The notes: a model not told the origin generated them from the letters alone. DNA of 50,285 nucleotides from an uncultured Clostridia bacterium (GCA_959605945.1 CAUHGY010000006.1:1-50285), one strand, 5' to 3'. Counted from the first letter of the stretch, positions 41,494-49,549 are shown. Made by a program: numbers and translations.

Positions 41494-41509
41494 ATTAGAA
41501 TGCGGTTGC
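41479..41509 (-). terminator. Terminator of tRNA-Ala
   Basis: On the minus strand CAACCGCAT-TCTAAT-ATGTGGTTG (one G-U pair), followed by TTTTATTTTT, begins a few bases after the tRNA CCA end. Confidence 0.75.
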
Positions 41510-41512
41510 TCT

Positions 41513-41588
41513 TGGTGGAGCTAAGGGGATTCGAACCCCTGGCCTTTTGAATGCCATTCAAACGCGCTACCAACTGCGCCATAGCCCC
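41513..41588 (-). tRNA. tRNA-Ala (anticodon GGC), CCA encoded
   Basis: On the minus strand: acceptor GGGGCTA/TAGCTCC, D-arm GCGCAGTTGGTAGCGC, anticodon arm TTTGA-ATGGCAT-TCAAA (anticodon GGC), T-arm AGGGG-TTCGAAT-CCCCT, discriminator A and encoded CCA (41513-41515). The total is 76 nt. It marks the right edge of the AT-rich region; its 3' end points into that region. Confidence 0.95.
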
Positions 41589-41635
41589 ATATTACCGTAC
41601 CCGTAATTTTGTATTGCAAGCGTTTGACTTTGTAT

Positions 41636-41664
41636 ATTATAACTTATTTATAATGGTTTGTCAA
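41636..41664 (-). promoter_or_regulatory. Consensus promoter of tRNA-Ala
   Basis: On the minus strand TTGACA (41659-41664), 17-bp spacer, TATAAT (41636-41641): a full consensus match, as expected for a stable RNA gene, 47 nt upstream of the mature 5' end. Confidence 0.8.
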
Positions 41665-41872
41665 TGGTATAATATATATTGCGGGTTAATTTTCGTTGTT
41701 TTTGCACGGCGCATGCGAAAGCGGCTTGCGGACGCCGTCAAATGCGGCAATTGCGTTTTGCTCGGGCAATATATTTTATATCCGCAAATAATATCTCTCA
41801 GTTATTTTTGCTGAGGCTCGGTTGCGGTTGTTTTATTCCGTCAATAAAGCTATGTGAATTTTTGCCAGGCAC

Positions 41873-41901
41873 TTGAAAACCATAACAGTTTGTGTTAGAA
41901 T
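41873..41901 (+). promoter_or_regulatory. Promoter of the 546-residue lipoprotein gene
   Basis: TTGAAA (41873-41878), 17-bp spacer, TAGAAT (41896-41901), about 30 nt before the start codon. Confidence 0.55.
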
Positions 41902-41930
41902 AAAATAAAAAGGGAAAGAGAGAAAAGGCT

Positions 41931-43571
41931 GTGAAAAAAAGGATCTTAGTTTGTTTTTTGTGTTTGTTAATGGCCTTGCCGTTTTTTGCTTCTTGCGGAG
42001 AAGGTAAGTCATCAGTGCAGCCAGTGGATATTGCAGAACTTGACGGCAGTGTTGCGGATCTGACGCAGGCGACGGGCATAGGGGTGCGTGCCAAAGAAAA
42101 AAGCGCGGAGAAAGTTGCTCTCTATTCACGCAGCGTTAAAGGCGATTTTATTCGATTTGCCGACAATGAACAAGGAGGCGGCAGTGATGAAGTGCTGAAA
42201 AATACCGAGCTCGTCAAACAAGAAGGCGATGATTTTGAGGAAGTGAAATTTTCGCCCGATGACGGCGGAGAGGAGTTTACTCTTTCCGAAAAAGGTATGC
42301 AGGTAACAAAGCTCTATTCTGTTGGCGGACTGACTTTTATAGCGCTCGGCTCCGTGACTGACGATTCTTCTTCATATATTAAATCAGTTACAGAACTGGT
42401 CATGAACACTTCTTACGGTTCGGCAAGCGTGCGCCCTTATGGCGACGGTTCGCATTATTTCGCGTCGGTAAACTACGAGAAAGACGGCAAAAAATACAGC
42501 GGATACGTGCCGTGCCGTACTTACGCCAGCGATTATTTTTACGAAATATATAATTATTGGAACGACGACCTTAATGCCAGTTTTGTAATCGATAACGCCA
42601 CGGGGCGTGTTTTTGATCTGGGGGAGCTGTTTCCTCGCCCCAGTTATATCAGCAGCGTGGAAAACGGTGTTTTGCAGGTATCCGGCGAATATTACGATGT
42701 GCTGATAGATGAAAACGGTATAGAATTGCAGAAAATTTCAGTCAACAGCGAGTCACAGACAATTTATACTTCGGTGCTGAAAGACAAATTCGGCAACTTT
42801 ATTTTTGACACGGCTCCGGTTTTTCCCGTTCAGTCTGAACAAAAGCAAGGTAATGTCATTAAGGTTGCGCGTGCGGTGAATAAACAGAATTTTCTTATCA
42901 GAGATTGTTATCGCATGGGGTCGGACAGACGTATTTATAAATTTGAAATAAGTCTTTACAAGGTAGGTCAGGATCAGGCGAGAGGTATTTTTGTCCTCGA
43001 TGAAAATGCAGAATGGCAGCCTGTGGCAAATGACGTCAATACTCTGATAAGAAACAGATGGATGCTGGATTTAATGTATACTTACGGCGGGGGTTGGGTG
43101 GACTCACCCAGGTATTCGCATATAGAGAACGGGCAGCTTATAATGACCAACGGTTTTGCGGGCGAATTGGAGTTTACGCATTGGTGTTCGGATTTTCCGA
43201 GCAGACAAACGCTTGAAATTTTCTATGGAGCGGCGGCGTTTTCGGCGGAAAATCCTTTGGCACATACGGCAAAAGGCAATATTTACGATACGGATATGAC
43301 TCAGGAAGATTTGTCTTATGCTTATATTATGTCAGGAACTCAGTGGTTTACGGTCGAAGACGGGACGTTGTATAAAAACGATGTGTTCGCAAATGAAAGC
43401 GAAGTTATTGCGCACGGCGTCACCGATACCGATTGGGACATATCCGGAATATTCACCGTATATTTCGGCGAAACGGCAAAATATATTCTTTGCGACACTT
43501 CCGGCGGTGTGCTTTGCGACAGTATGCCCGAATTGCCGCAAAGAGAATGCATTGTGTTTGTAGATTTATAA
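41931..43571 (+). CDS. Lipoprotein of unknown function
   Basis: The product has 546 residues and a GTG start with AAAAGG upstream. The signal peptide ends at a lipobox (FFASC, Cys22). The mature part is beta-rich with recurring GxLxVSGEYYDVLIDENG-like and DNATGRVFDLGELFPRPSY segments, suggesting a propeller or tandem sheet domain with residues about 190-520 as a single body. No catalytic motif or known domain recognised. It is monocistronic between its own promoter and a strong terminator. Composition agrees with the chromosomal flanks and not with the AT-rich region. Confidence 0.75.
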   Translation: MKKRILVCFLCLLMALPFFASCGEGKSSVQPVDIAELDGSVADLTQATGIGVRAKEKSAEKVALYSRSVKGDFIRFADNEQGGGSDEVLKNTELVKQEGDDFEEVKFSPDDGGEEFTLSEKGMQVTKLYSVGGLTFIALGSVTDDSSSYIKSVTELVMNTSYGSASVRPYGDGSHYFASVNYEKDGKKYSGYVPCRTYASDYFYEIYNYWNDDLNASFVIDNATGRVFDLGELFPRPSYISSVENGVLQVSGEYYDVLIDENGIELQKISVNSESQTIYTSVLKDKFGNFIFDTAPVFPVQSEQKQGNVIKVARAVNKQNFLIRDCYRMGSDRRIYKFEISLYKVGQDQARGIFVLDENAEWQPVANDVNTLIRNRWMLDLMYTYGGGWVDSPRYSHIENGQLIMTNGFAGELEFTHWCSDFPSRQTLEIFYGAAAFSAENPLAHTAKGNIYDTDMTQEDLSYAYIMSGTQWFTVEDGTLYKNDVFANESEVIAHGVTDTDWDISGIFTVYFGETAKYILCDTSGGVLCDSMPELPQRECIVFVDL

Positions 43572-43586
43572 AAGGCAAATAAAATT

Positions 43587-43614
43587 CTCTCGGGCGCTGT
43601 CTTGCGCCCGAGAG
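43587..43614. terminator. Terminator after the lipoprotein gene
   Basis: An 11-bp GC-rich stem (CTCTCGGGCGC, 43587-43597, and complement 43604-43614) with a 6-nt loop and a short T-rich tail. Confidence 0.75.
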
Positions 43615-43642
43615 TTGCTTTGTAGCCTTTAGCGAAAAACTA

Positions 43643-43661
43643 CCACCGCTTGGAGCGGTGG
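43643..43661. repeat. Small palindromic hairpin
   Basis: CCACCGCT-TGG-AGCGGTGG, flanked by AAAAACTA and GAATTAAAAA. Could be a second terminator for the convergent minus-strand gene or a REP-like element; only one copy is visible in the window. Confidence 0.4.
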
Positions 43662-43791
43662 AATTAAAAATCTTTAGATAAAAGAATCCTCCTATGATTT
43701 AAGTTCTATTTTTTTTATAAACTGCGAGTTAAACAGGTATTCCTATAAACAAAGCATGAATTTCGGGATATGAAAAAGTGCTGTGCAGGCT

Positions 43792-44676
43792 TTATCTGTA
43801 ATCTTTGCGTATAAACGGGTATTCAATTTTTCTTTCTGTGAGGGCGCCGTATTTTTCGGGTCTGCGGTAAGCGTTGCCGTGTGCTTCGGATTCACGGTAG
43901 GCGCGGAGAGCAGTCAGGTCGAAAGAAGCAAGATAAATACCGGCGTTTTCTCCTGCCAAAAGAATGCACATATCGCGAGACAGGTCGCTGTCCGGCATAT
44001 ATGCCACGCCGTCGAAAGCCGAAGAATTTCCGTTGCAATCGGGTTTTCCGGCGGGGTAGTTGCAGGTGGCAATGCCCGTCATATTTTCAAACGCTCTTGA
44101 ACGAAGCTGCGAAAGCCTGTTGATTTCCATGGGGCAGGCGTTGGGAACGAGTATTATTTCCGCGCCTTTAAGCATCAGAATACGTGCGCTTTCGGGAAAT
44201 TCTCTGTCGAAACAAATCATCGCCCCGACGTTGACGGAGCCTGCGGCGGTGTCGAGAGCCGTAACCGAAAAATCTTCGCCGCGGGTAAGAATTTTTTCTT
44301 CGCCGAAATCGCAGGTATGAACCTTGGAATAGCAAAGAACTTTTTTTCCGTGCCTGTCGAATAAAATAAAAGTGTTCCGCGGAGACGGAGAAAAACTTTC
44401 GAGCAGAGTTATTCCTATAGCCATATCAAGGTCTTTTGCCGCTTTTTTGAAGGCAAGGGTAAATTCGCCGTCCGCAGGCACTGCAAGACGGTAAATTTCA
44501 TCGGGACTCTTGTCGATGTCGTATCCGCAACTCCACATTTCGGGGAAAAGCGCGATATCCGCACCCAGCTCTTTTGCTTTTCTGCATGCCGTTAAACCGA
44601 TATCCGTGTTTTCGCGAATGTTTTTTCCGGGGAGAAGTTGCAACAGCGCTATTTTGAGTATTTTCTGATTGTCCAT
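43792..44676 (-). CDS. Nitrilase-superfamily carbon-nitrogen hydrolase
   Basis: The product has 294 residues, the usual single-domain length. The catalytic triad is visible: Glu46 (LFPEMW), Lys118 (CYSKVH) and Cys155 (MICFDREFPE). The family cleaves amide or nitrile C-N bonds (N-carbamoyl-amino acids, omega-amides, carbamoylputrescine); the substrate here cannot be read. There is no signal peptide, so it is cytoplasmic. Expressed alone from a consensus promoter. A broad role in nitrogen or polyamine turnover is the fair limit. Confidence 0.88.
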   Translation of the reverse strand: MDNQKILKIALLQLLPGKNIRENTDIGLTACRKAKELGADIALFPEMWSCGYDIDKSPDEIYRLAVPADGEFTLAFKKAAKDLDMAIGITLLESFSPSPRNTFILFDRHGKKVLCYSKVHTCDFGEEKILTRGEDFSVTALDTAAGSVNVGAMICFDREFPESARILMLKGAEIILVPNACPMEINRLSQLRSRAFENMTGIATCNYPAGKPDCNGNSSAFDGVAYMPDSDLSRDMCILLAGENAGIYLASFDLTALRAYRESEAHGNAYRRPEKYGALTERKIEYPFIRKDYR

Positions 44677-45004
44677 TGTTAACCTTTGTTTAATGTTGAT
44701 TTTTCAGGGTGAATTTTGTGTTGTTATATGAAAAAACAGTTTCGGCAGTGAAAACCGAATCTTAATTTTGAGTATAATAGATGCGGCAAGGTTTGTCAAT
44801 TTTTTAGTCTGAATTTGTTTAATCGTTATAAAATAAATTTACGTGTGCGAAAATATGCGGCCGTAATTTATTTACAGACAGAGCGGCGATGCTCCGCCGG
44901 AGATTTTTAAAATCAAAGTCATTTGTATTATTAATATAAATATCGGAAATTAAATATTTTACATTTTACCGTAAAAAAATTATAATTGAAGAAAGGAGTT
45001 TCAT
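44677..45004. other. Divergent intergenic region
   Basis: It holds the nitrilase-gene promoter. No clear promoter for the aldo/keto reductase was found; the last 60 nt before it are very AT-rich. Confidence 0.4.
44771..44799 (-). promoter_or_regulatory. Promoter of the nitrilase-family gene
   Basis: On the minus strand TTGACA (44794-44799), 17-bp spacer, TATACT (44771-44776), about 95 nt upstream of the ATG. Confidence 0.7.
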
Positions 45005-45967
45005 ATGAAATACATAAAACTCGGAAATTCGGATTTGAATGTTTCCCGTATTTGCGTCGGCGGTATGAGTTTCGGTAAACCGTCGGCAGATTTCCACGAA
45101 TGGACGCTCGAACAAACCGAAACCGAACAAACGGTAAAACATGCTCTCGATCTGGGTATAAACTTTTTTGATACCGCTAACTGTTATTCTCACGGAACGA
45201 GCGAAGAATATCTCGGTAAAGCATTAAAAAAACACGTTAAACGCGAAAAAGTTGTTATTGCAACCAAAGTTTATTTTAATGAAGGCCGATTAAGCAGTAA
45301 AGCTATCGAGCGTGAAGTTGAATTATCGTTAAAAAGGCTTGGCACCGATTATATCGACCTGTATATTATTCACCGTTTTGATTATTCTACTCCCGTCGAA
45401 GAAACCATGCAAGCGCTGGACAGACTTGTAAAAAACGGAAAAGTCCGTGCGTTAGGCGCTTCGGCCATGTACGGTTATCAGTTTCATAATATGCAGATAT
45501 GCGCCGAACAAAACGGTTTTACTGAATTTGTATCCATGCAAAACCACTATAACCTTTTATACCGTGAGGACGAGCACGAGCTGATACCCGTTTGCAGACA
45601 ATATAACGTTGCGCTTACTCCTTATTCGCCTCTTGCCGCGGGAAGGCTTTCGCGTTTGGAATGGAATGCCGATACAAAACGCAGTCAAACCGACAGGACG
45701 GCACGTTCAAAGTATGACAGTACGGAGACACAGGATTACGAAATTGTAAAGCAAGTTCATGAAATAGCCGAAAAGCATAACGTTACCATGTCGCAGATCG
45801 CAATCGCCTGGCAATATGCCAAAGGCGTTGCTTCGCCGATTATAGGGGCAACTAAATCAAAGTATTTCGACGACGCCGTAAAAGCGGCGGATATATCTCT
45901 GACGGACGATGATATCGCCGCATTGGAAAAATATTATATACCTCATAAAATTGTCGGGGCATTATAA
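45005..45967 (+). CDS. Aldo/keto reductase
   Basis: The product has 320 residues, starting after AAAGGAG. It is a TIM-barrel NADPH-dependent oxidoreductase reducing aldehydes or ketones. The catalytic tetrad is complete: Asp56 and Tyr61 (FFDTANCYSHG), Lys88 (VIATKVYF) and His123 (YIIHRFD). LRALGASAM-like (VRALGASAMY), SMQNHYNLLYRE and PIIGATK fit the Tas/YajO-type AKRs. Physiological substrate unknown. Monocistronic in chromosomal-type DNA. Confidence 0.93.
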   Translation: MKYIKLGNSDLNVSRICVGGMSFGKPSADFHEWTLEQTETEQTVKHALDLGINFFDTANCYSHGTSEEYLGKALKKHVKREKVVIATKVYFNEGRLSSKAIEREVELSLKRLGTDYIDLYIIHRFDYSTPVEETMQALDRLVKNGKVRALGASAMYGYQFHNMQICAEQNGFTEFVSMQNHYNLLYREDEHELIPVCRQYNVALTPYSPLAAGRLSRLEWNADTKRSQTDRTARSKYDSTETQDYEIVKQVHEIAEKHNVTMSQIAIAWQYAKGVASPIIGATKSKYFDDAVKAADISLTDDDIAALEKYYIPHKIVGAL

Positions 45968-46087
45968 TCGGTAATCGGAGCAAAAAGCAGTATTTTTTAA
46001 TCTCGCTTAACCGTCGCTTTGCGACAGTAACTGCCTTGCGTGTAAGGTTTAATTATTTAATATTTACTAAGTAACTTTAAAAACACC

Positions 46088-46146
46088 GTTGCACCCGAAT
46101 CTACCGTCGAAAGGCTGACAAAGATAGGGTGCAACTGATTTTTTTT
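46088..46146 (+). terminator. Terminator after the aldo/keto reductase gene
   Basis: GTTGCACCC (46088-46096) pairs with GGGTGCAAC (46127-46135) around a 30-nt loop, followed by a run of eight T residues. Confidence 0.5.
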
Positions 46147-46277
46147 AAATAAGAGAAAAGGAAAAAACAATGTGAAAAATTTGTGGTACAAATTGTGGTA
46201 CATTTTGTTTTTCGGTAAGAAAAAACGTAAAGAACTCATAAATTCCGATTGTCAAAATCAATAGGTATTTCCTAATG

Positions 46278-46307
46278 AAAAAAGAGATGGCTTACATCTC
46301 TTTTTTT
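46278..46307. terminator. Bidirectional terminator beside the tRNA 3'-end repeat
   Basis: AAAGAGATG-GCTTA-CATCTCTTT with A and T tracts outside. Read on the minus strand it follows the displaced tRNA-Lys 3' end directly, where a tRNA gene's own terminator would be. Confidence 0.7.
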
Positions 46308-46327
46308 GGTGCACCATCGGGGACTCG
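46306..46327 (-). repeat. Displaced tRNA-Lys 3' end (putative attachment site, left)
   Basis: On the minus strand CGAGTCCCCGATGGTGCACC followed by AA: second half of a T-arm, 3' acceptor strand and CCA. It matches 21 of 22 bases of 50235-50256, yet no tRNA body precedes it. Confidence 0.65.
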
Positions 46328-46340
46328 GCGAGCGTAGCGA

Positions 46341-46380
46341 GCCGCACTTGTCTATGCCAAGCACACGCCACGGTGCCAAA
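46341..46380 (+). repeat. 40-nt repeat, copy 1
   Basis: Starts GCCGCACTTGTCTATGCC and ends CACGGTGCCAAA. It is identical over 40 nt to 49464-49503. Confidence 0.8.
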
Positions 46381-46396
46381 GTGGTTTTTATAGAAG

Positions 46397-46422
46397 AAAA
46401 CCGCCTCTTGCGAAGCGGTTTT
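46397..46422. terminator. Hairpin between repeat copies
   Basis: AAAACCGC (46397-46404) pairs with GCGGTTTT (46415-46422) over a 10-nt loop, with T-rich DNA after it. Confidence 0.5.
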
Positions 46423-46438
46423 GAAAAGTTTGAGTTCA

Positions 46439-46468
46439 TCTATGCCAAGCACACGCCACAGTGCCAAA
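46439..46468 (+). repeat. Repeat copy 2 (30 nt)
   Basis: Matches the 3' 30 nt of copy 1 with one substitution (CACAGTGCC in place of CACGGTGCC). Confidence 0.75.
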
Positions 46469-46607
46469 TGAATTCCAAAACTATTTTTGAATTAATATAA
46501 ACATATGAGCACTAAACATAATCCGTAATAGAAAATATTTTAGAAAGATAAAATATCATCATGTCAGACACACGTGAAGACAAAATGAGCTAATTTTGAG
46601 TCACATC

Positions 46608-46637
46608 TTGACACGTTTAAAGATAATATGCTATAAT
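46608..46637 (+). promoter_or_regulatory. Promoter of the small membrane protein
   Basis: TTGACA (46608-46613), 18-bp spacer, TATAAT (46632-46637) with extended -10 TGC. Confidence 0.65.
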
Positions 46638-46747
46638 ATATTAGAATTTTGCTTTAGGGATGGTACCTATGAAAAGTTACTTTGCAAGTATTTTTTGTAG
46701 CGACGAGACAATATTCGACTGAAAGACTTTATGCGGGGGTTTAATGT

Positions 46748-47119
46748 ATGAATTTTGTAAGTCAACTGATAAGACATATTGGCAGCTGTATTACGGCAGA
46801 AAAAGGCAAGCGTATTTTTTACGCCGTTGTTAACATTGCATTTATAGCGATAGCAGTGCTTTCTGGTTGGGGCGTTTTAAAGGCATGGGAAATAATGTTC
46901 AGTGAAACCTTTATTGGGGGATTGCTATTATTGATTGTATGCGCTACGTTTGCGATTCTTTTTCTTATCGACGGCGTGATCGGTCAGTTAATTCATACTG
47001 TTGTTAATTTTATTTTTATATTTAACCGAGAAGAGCGTGGCTATGCAATCTGTGCATTCATTATCGCTTTACTATCTATTGTTGCAATGGTAGTGGTAAT
47101 GGTCATTTTATTAAATTAA
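46748..47119 (+). CDS. Small three-helix membrane protein
   Basis: The product has 123 residues with membrane segments at about 23-46 (IFYAVVNIAFIAIAVLSGWG), 56-80 (IGGLLLLIVCATFAILFLID) and 98-122 (AICAFIIALLSIVAMVVVMV). The ribosome site is GGGGG, unusual but at the right distance. No family recognised. Its own promoter and terminator make it a self-contained cargo gene inside the tRNA-Lys island. Confidence 0.65.
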   Translation: MNFVSQLIRHIGSCITAEKGKRIFYAVVNIAFIAIAVLSGWGVLKAWEIMFSETFIGGLLLLIVCATFAILFLIDGVIGQLIHTVVNFIFIFNREERGYAICAFIIALLSIVAMVVVMVILLN

Positions 47120-47142
47120 ATAAGTATGAATCCCATAAAAAC

Positions 47143-47177
47143 AAAAAACGGCCTCTGAAAATCAAAGGTCGTTTTTT
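47143..47177 (+). terminator. Terminator of the small membrane protein gene
   Basis: 14-nt arms (AAAACGGCCTCTGA and TCAAAGGTCGTTTT) pair with one mismatch and one G-U, loop of 3, followed by six T residues. Confidence 0.75.
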
Positions 47178-47263
47178 GTTAGATTCAGATTTTTTATATA
47201 CTGCCCGTTTGTGTTGATATACTTTTAGAATAGTGTCCATAAAAATATGTCACAGTATATAAA

Positions 47264-48565
47264 GTCGACCGTTTCGCCCGCAATCGCGTTGACAGTATTA
47301 TGTACAAAGCCCAGTTAAAAAAGCGGTACGGCATCAGGGTTGTTTCCGCGACCGAACCCGTGAGCGATGACGAGGGCGGCGAATTTTACGAGATGTTTTT
47401 GGAGTGGAACGACGAAAAATATTCGCAACGCCTTTCAAAGCGTGTACACGACGGGCTTGACACGAGCGTGAAAAACGGCACTTATTGCGGCGGCAAACTC
47501 ATTTACGGGTACAAACTCATTGACACCGACAAGCGCGGCAACAAGGGCATTATACACCGTGTGGCGATAGACGAGGAGCAAGCAGAAGTTGTCCGCTACA
47601 TATTCGAGGAATACGCGAAAGGAACGCCGAAAAAGGAAATCGCGGACAAGTTGAACAGGCGGCATATACTTTACAGGGGCAAGCCGTTCAAATTCCGCAC
47701 GTTTGAAAACTGGTTGAGCAACCGCAAATATACGGGCGAATGTATGCACGGCAAAAGGATAAGCACGAACACCTACCCGCAAATCATAGATAAAGCCACT
47801 TTTGAACAGGTACAAAAGCGGCTTGTGAAGAACAAAATTTTAGTGGGCGCAAATTCGGCGGTAGAGCCGTACATTCTGACGGGGAAAGCCTTTTGCGGTT
47901 ACTGCGGCGAAAGTATGTCGGCGGGCGGCGGTACGAGCCACACGGGGCAAAAGCATTACTATTATGTATGCCACGGCAAGCGGAAATGCGGTTGCCGCAA
48001 ATCGAGCGAAAACAAAAACACGCTTGAATATACCGTCGCAAGCGCGGTTTTCAATTTTTTGAGCAGGCGGGAAAACGCCGAAATCGCCGCACAAGACACG
48101 GTAAACCATTATGAGCGGCGCACGGGCGAAAGCAGTTTGCGGAGCATAGAGGCGCGAATACGCCACGCGCAGGACGAGGCGGAAGAACTTACAAACGCTT
48201 TCATTTTGGCGCGGAACGATATGCTGCGGGCGAATATCGAAAAGAAAATGCAGGAGATAGAAATTCTGATAAAAGACCTGTCGGCAAGCAAAGCGCAAAT
48301 CGAACTTGAACGGGGCAGGAAAATCACGAAAGAGAAAATCCTTGACTTTATCGCGCAAATGCTTAAAGGAAACCCGTCGGACAAAGCCTATCAAAAACTG
48401 CTCATTGATAACCTTGTTTACAAGGTATTCGTTTATGATAAAGAAATAGTTACTTATCTGATTTTCGGCAATGATAAGGAAATAAAAGAAATAAGCCCTG
48501 CCGATAACGACAAGGCTATTACCGATAAAGGGGTTCAACCTTTATCGCCTTTGGTGCACCAATAA
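47264..48565 (+). pseudogene. Large serine recombinase, 5'-truncated
   Basis: The homology starts abruptly at VDRFARNR, the middle of the resolvase catalytic domain, and an in-frame stop lies 21 nt upstream; the N-terminal third with the nucleophilic serine is gone. An ATG at 47300 gives a 421-residue frame, but without the active site it cannot recombine DNA. Retained parts: end of the catalytic domain (to about residue 40), recombinase domain (NGTYCGGKLIYGYKLID, GTPKKEIADKLNRRHI, TFENWLSNRKYTGE), zinc ribbon (FCGYCGESM ... YVCHGKRKCGCRKS) and a coiled-coil tail. The C-terminus VQPLSPLVHQ ends exactly on the TTGGTGCACCA sequence related to the island's attachment repeats. No promoter or ribosome site visible. 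Confidence 0.8.
48551..48562. repeat. Third, partial attachment-like sequence at the recombinase stop
   Basis: TTGGTGCACCAA, a perfect 12-nt palindrome; its first 11 bases equal the start of the left repeat at 46306. It overlaps the last codons and stop of the recombinase frame. Confidence 0.5.
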
Positions 48566-48599
48566 AAGCCTAAATCGAATATTCGATTTAGGCTTTTAT
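48562..48599. terminator. Perfect 38-nt palindrome, copy 1
   Basis: 19-bp arms without spacer, ATAAAAGCCTAAATCGAAT and complement. It would terminate transcription both ways. Nearly the same as 50198-50235, with a compensated base-pair change. Confidence 0.75.
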
Positions 48600-48707
48600 C
48601 CTATAACTGTATTTTTATGATATTATAAAGAAAAACTTCTCAAATTTAGAATATAAAATAGTTAAAAATTTGAAAGCAGTTTTGCATTCAACTCTAACTT
48701 TATTTTT

Positions 48708-49334
48708 TCAAAATCTTGAATAATAGGCTTGAATATCTTCTATATTACACCATCCTACACTTAAAAGCCAAGTTTCCTGCTGTTTGCGCATGAATTTTGC
48801 CTCCTCTATGGATACGGTGGGATAAGAAGCATAATACTTTTCAACCTCCTTTAACGGAGGCAAACCAACATTTGCGCGCCATTCTTCAACATGAATTTTA
48901 TCTTCTAACCACCATACAGTCATTTTTCCATTCAAATCATAATCGAACTGCGTTCCGTATTTTTGCGGCTTTCTCTCATAAAAAGCAATACGGTCTCCGA
49001 GATAAGCGCATAAATTCAAAGGTATTTCCTCACTTGAAAACTCCTGAAACAACGCAAAACATTTTTTCATAAATGAGGGTTCTCCGATAGAATGCTGAAC
49101 AATTCTCCATGCGGCATTAACCACATTCGAGTTGCTGTTTTTTAGCGTAGGAAAGCCATAGCGGTTTATAATTGCGCTTAATTTTTTGCTGTTATGCTTA
49201 TGGCATTTTTCTAATTCAGGGTGATAGCCGCACTCTTTAAGCAACCCGTCATTGCAAAGTTGCTCTGTTAAATTCAAATCTTCTTTTTCCATTGACAAAA
49301 TTTCTATGCAAATATTTTCGGGCAAATGATACAT
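48708..49334 (-). CDS. DUF6624 family protein
   Basis: The product has 208 residues with no signal peptide. NRYGFPTLKN, NAAWRIVQHSIGEPSFMKKC, LNLCAYLGDRIAFYERKPQK, YGTQFDYDLNGKMTVWWLED and WRANVGLPPLKEVEKYY follow the DUF6624 order (D-x-Y-G-x-P, A-W-x-I-V-Q-H, L-x-D-R-I, G-K-P-Q-x-Y-G-T-Q). The family has no assigned function. The start at 49334 has only a weak ribosome site (TAGGC), but a consensus promoter lies 45 nt upstream. Confidence 0.75.
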   Translation of the reverse strand: MYHLPENICIEILSMEKEDLNLTEQLCNDGLLKECGYHPELEKCHKHNSKKLSAIINRYGFPTLKNSNSNVVNAAWRIVQHSIGEPSFMKKCFALFQEFSSEEIPLNLCAYLGDRIAFYERKPQKYGTQFDYDLNGKMTVWWLEDKIHVEEWRANVGLPPLKEVEKYYASYPTVSIEEAKFMRKQQETWLLSVGWCNIEDIQAYYSRF

Positions 49335-49378
49335 ATAAGCCTACCGCCTTTTAACGATTGAAATATTAACTCGCTAAC

Positions 49379-49407
49379 ATTATAACACATTACAAGATTA
49401 TTTTCAA
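49379..49407 (-). promoter_or_regulatory. Promoter of the DUF6624 gene
   Basis: On the minus strand TTGAAA (49402-49407), 17-bp spacer, TATAAT (49379-49384), with TG two bases upstream of the -10. Confidence 0.65.
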
Positions 49408-49421
49408 ATACAAAATTTTGA

Positions 49422-49502
49422 TTGGCACCGTGGCGTGTGCTTGGCTGCGGCGCGCGTTAGCGCGCCGCACTTGTCTATGCCAAGCACACGCCACGGTGCC
49501 AA
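49422..49502. repeat. Large two-level palindrome between divergent genes
   Basis: Perfect 23-bp outer arms (49422-49444 and 49480-49502; TTGGCACCGTGGCGTGTGCT...) enclose a perfect 9-bp inner hairpin GCGGCGCGC-GTTA-GCGCGCCGC (49447-49468). The right half is identical to the repeat at 46341-46380; the left half is its inverted copy. No T-run follows and neither side ends a gene, so it is not a standard terminator. Confidence 0.8.
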
Positions 49503-49503
49503 A
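49464..49503 (+). repeat. 40-nt repeat, copy 3
   Basis: Identical to 46341-46380 and forms the right half of the palindrome at 49422-49502. Confidence 0.8.
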
Positions 49504-49520
49504 AGGTTTTTTGATATATC

Positions 49521-49549
49521 TTGCAATTTCGTTTTTCTTATGCTATAAT
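49521..49549 (+). promoter_or_regulatory. Promoter of the last lipoprotein gene
   Basis: TTGCAA (49521-49526), 17-bp spacer, TATAAT (49544-49549) with extended -10 TGC. Confidence 0.65.

Larger units (their letters stand above)
12753..41512. mobile_element. AT-rich mosaic island (carbohydrate locus plus conjugative-element remnant)
   Basis: About 28.8 kb with much lower GC and A/T-ending codons lies between moderately GC-rich blocks. It opens with a serine recombinase remnant (12753-13078), contains a tyrosine recombinase scrap (35479-35631) and a PcfJ/PcfK/ArdA gene block, and ends beside tRNA-Ala. The outer limits are set by composition and by the recombinase remnant; I found no direct repeat joining the two ends, so it may be the sum of several insertions and not one unit. 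Confidence 0.5.
41589..41930. other. Intergenic region with two promoters
   Basis: Contains the tRNA-Ala promoter (minus) and the promoter of the downstream lipoprotein (plus). No gene supported; the overlapping frames lack ribosome sites. Confidence 0.45.
45968..46747. other. 780-nt intergenic region crossing the island's left boundary
   Basis: No credible gene. It contains, in order, a long-looped terminator, a second terminator, the tRNA 3'-end repeat, two copies of a palindrome-associated repeat, a third hairpin and a promoter, all listed separately. The sequence GTGGTACAAATTGTGGTACA (46182-46201) is a short tandem repeat. Confidence 0.5.

Noticed and set aside
41513..41588. tRNA-Ala as attachment site of the AT-rich island
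   Set aside because: I looked for its 3'-end sequence near 12.7-13.1 kb, 35 kb and 41.1 kb and found no second copy, so only its position supports the idea.
46258..46467. 69-codon minus-strand frame
   Set aside because: It runs through two noncoding repeat copies and the attachment site; coding sense is accidental.
47840..48538. 232-codon minus-strand frame
   Set aside because: Antisense to the recombinase, whose domains are clear on the plus strand.
46306..49503. CRISPR array or integron from the repeated sequences
   Set aside because: There are only three dispersed copies without regular spacing, no cas genes and no integron integrase.
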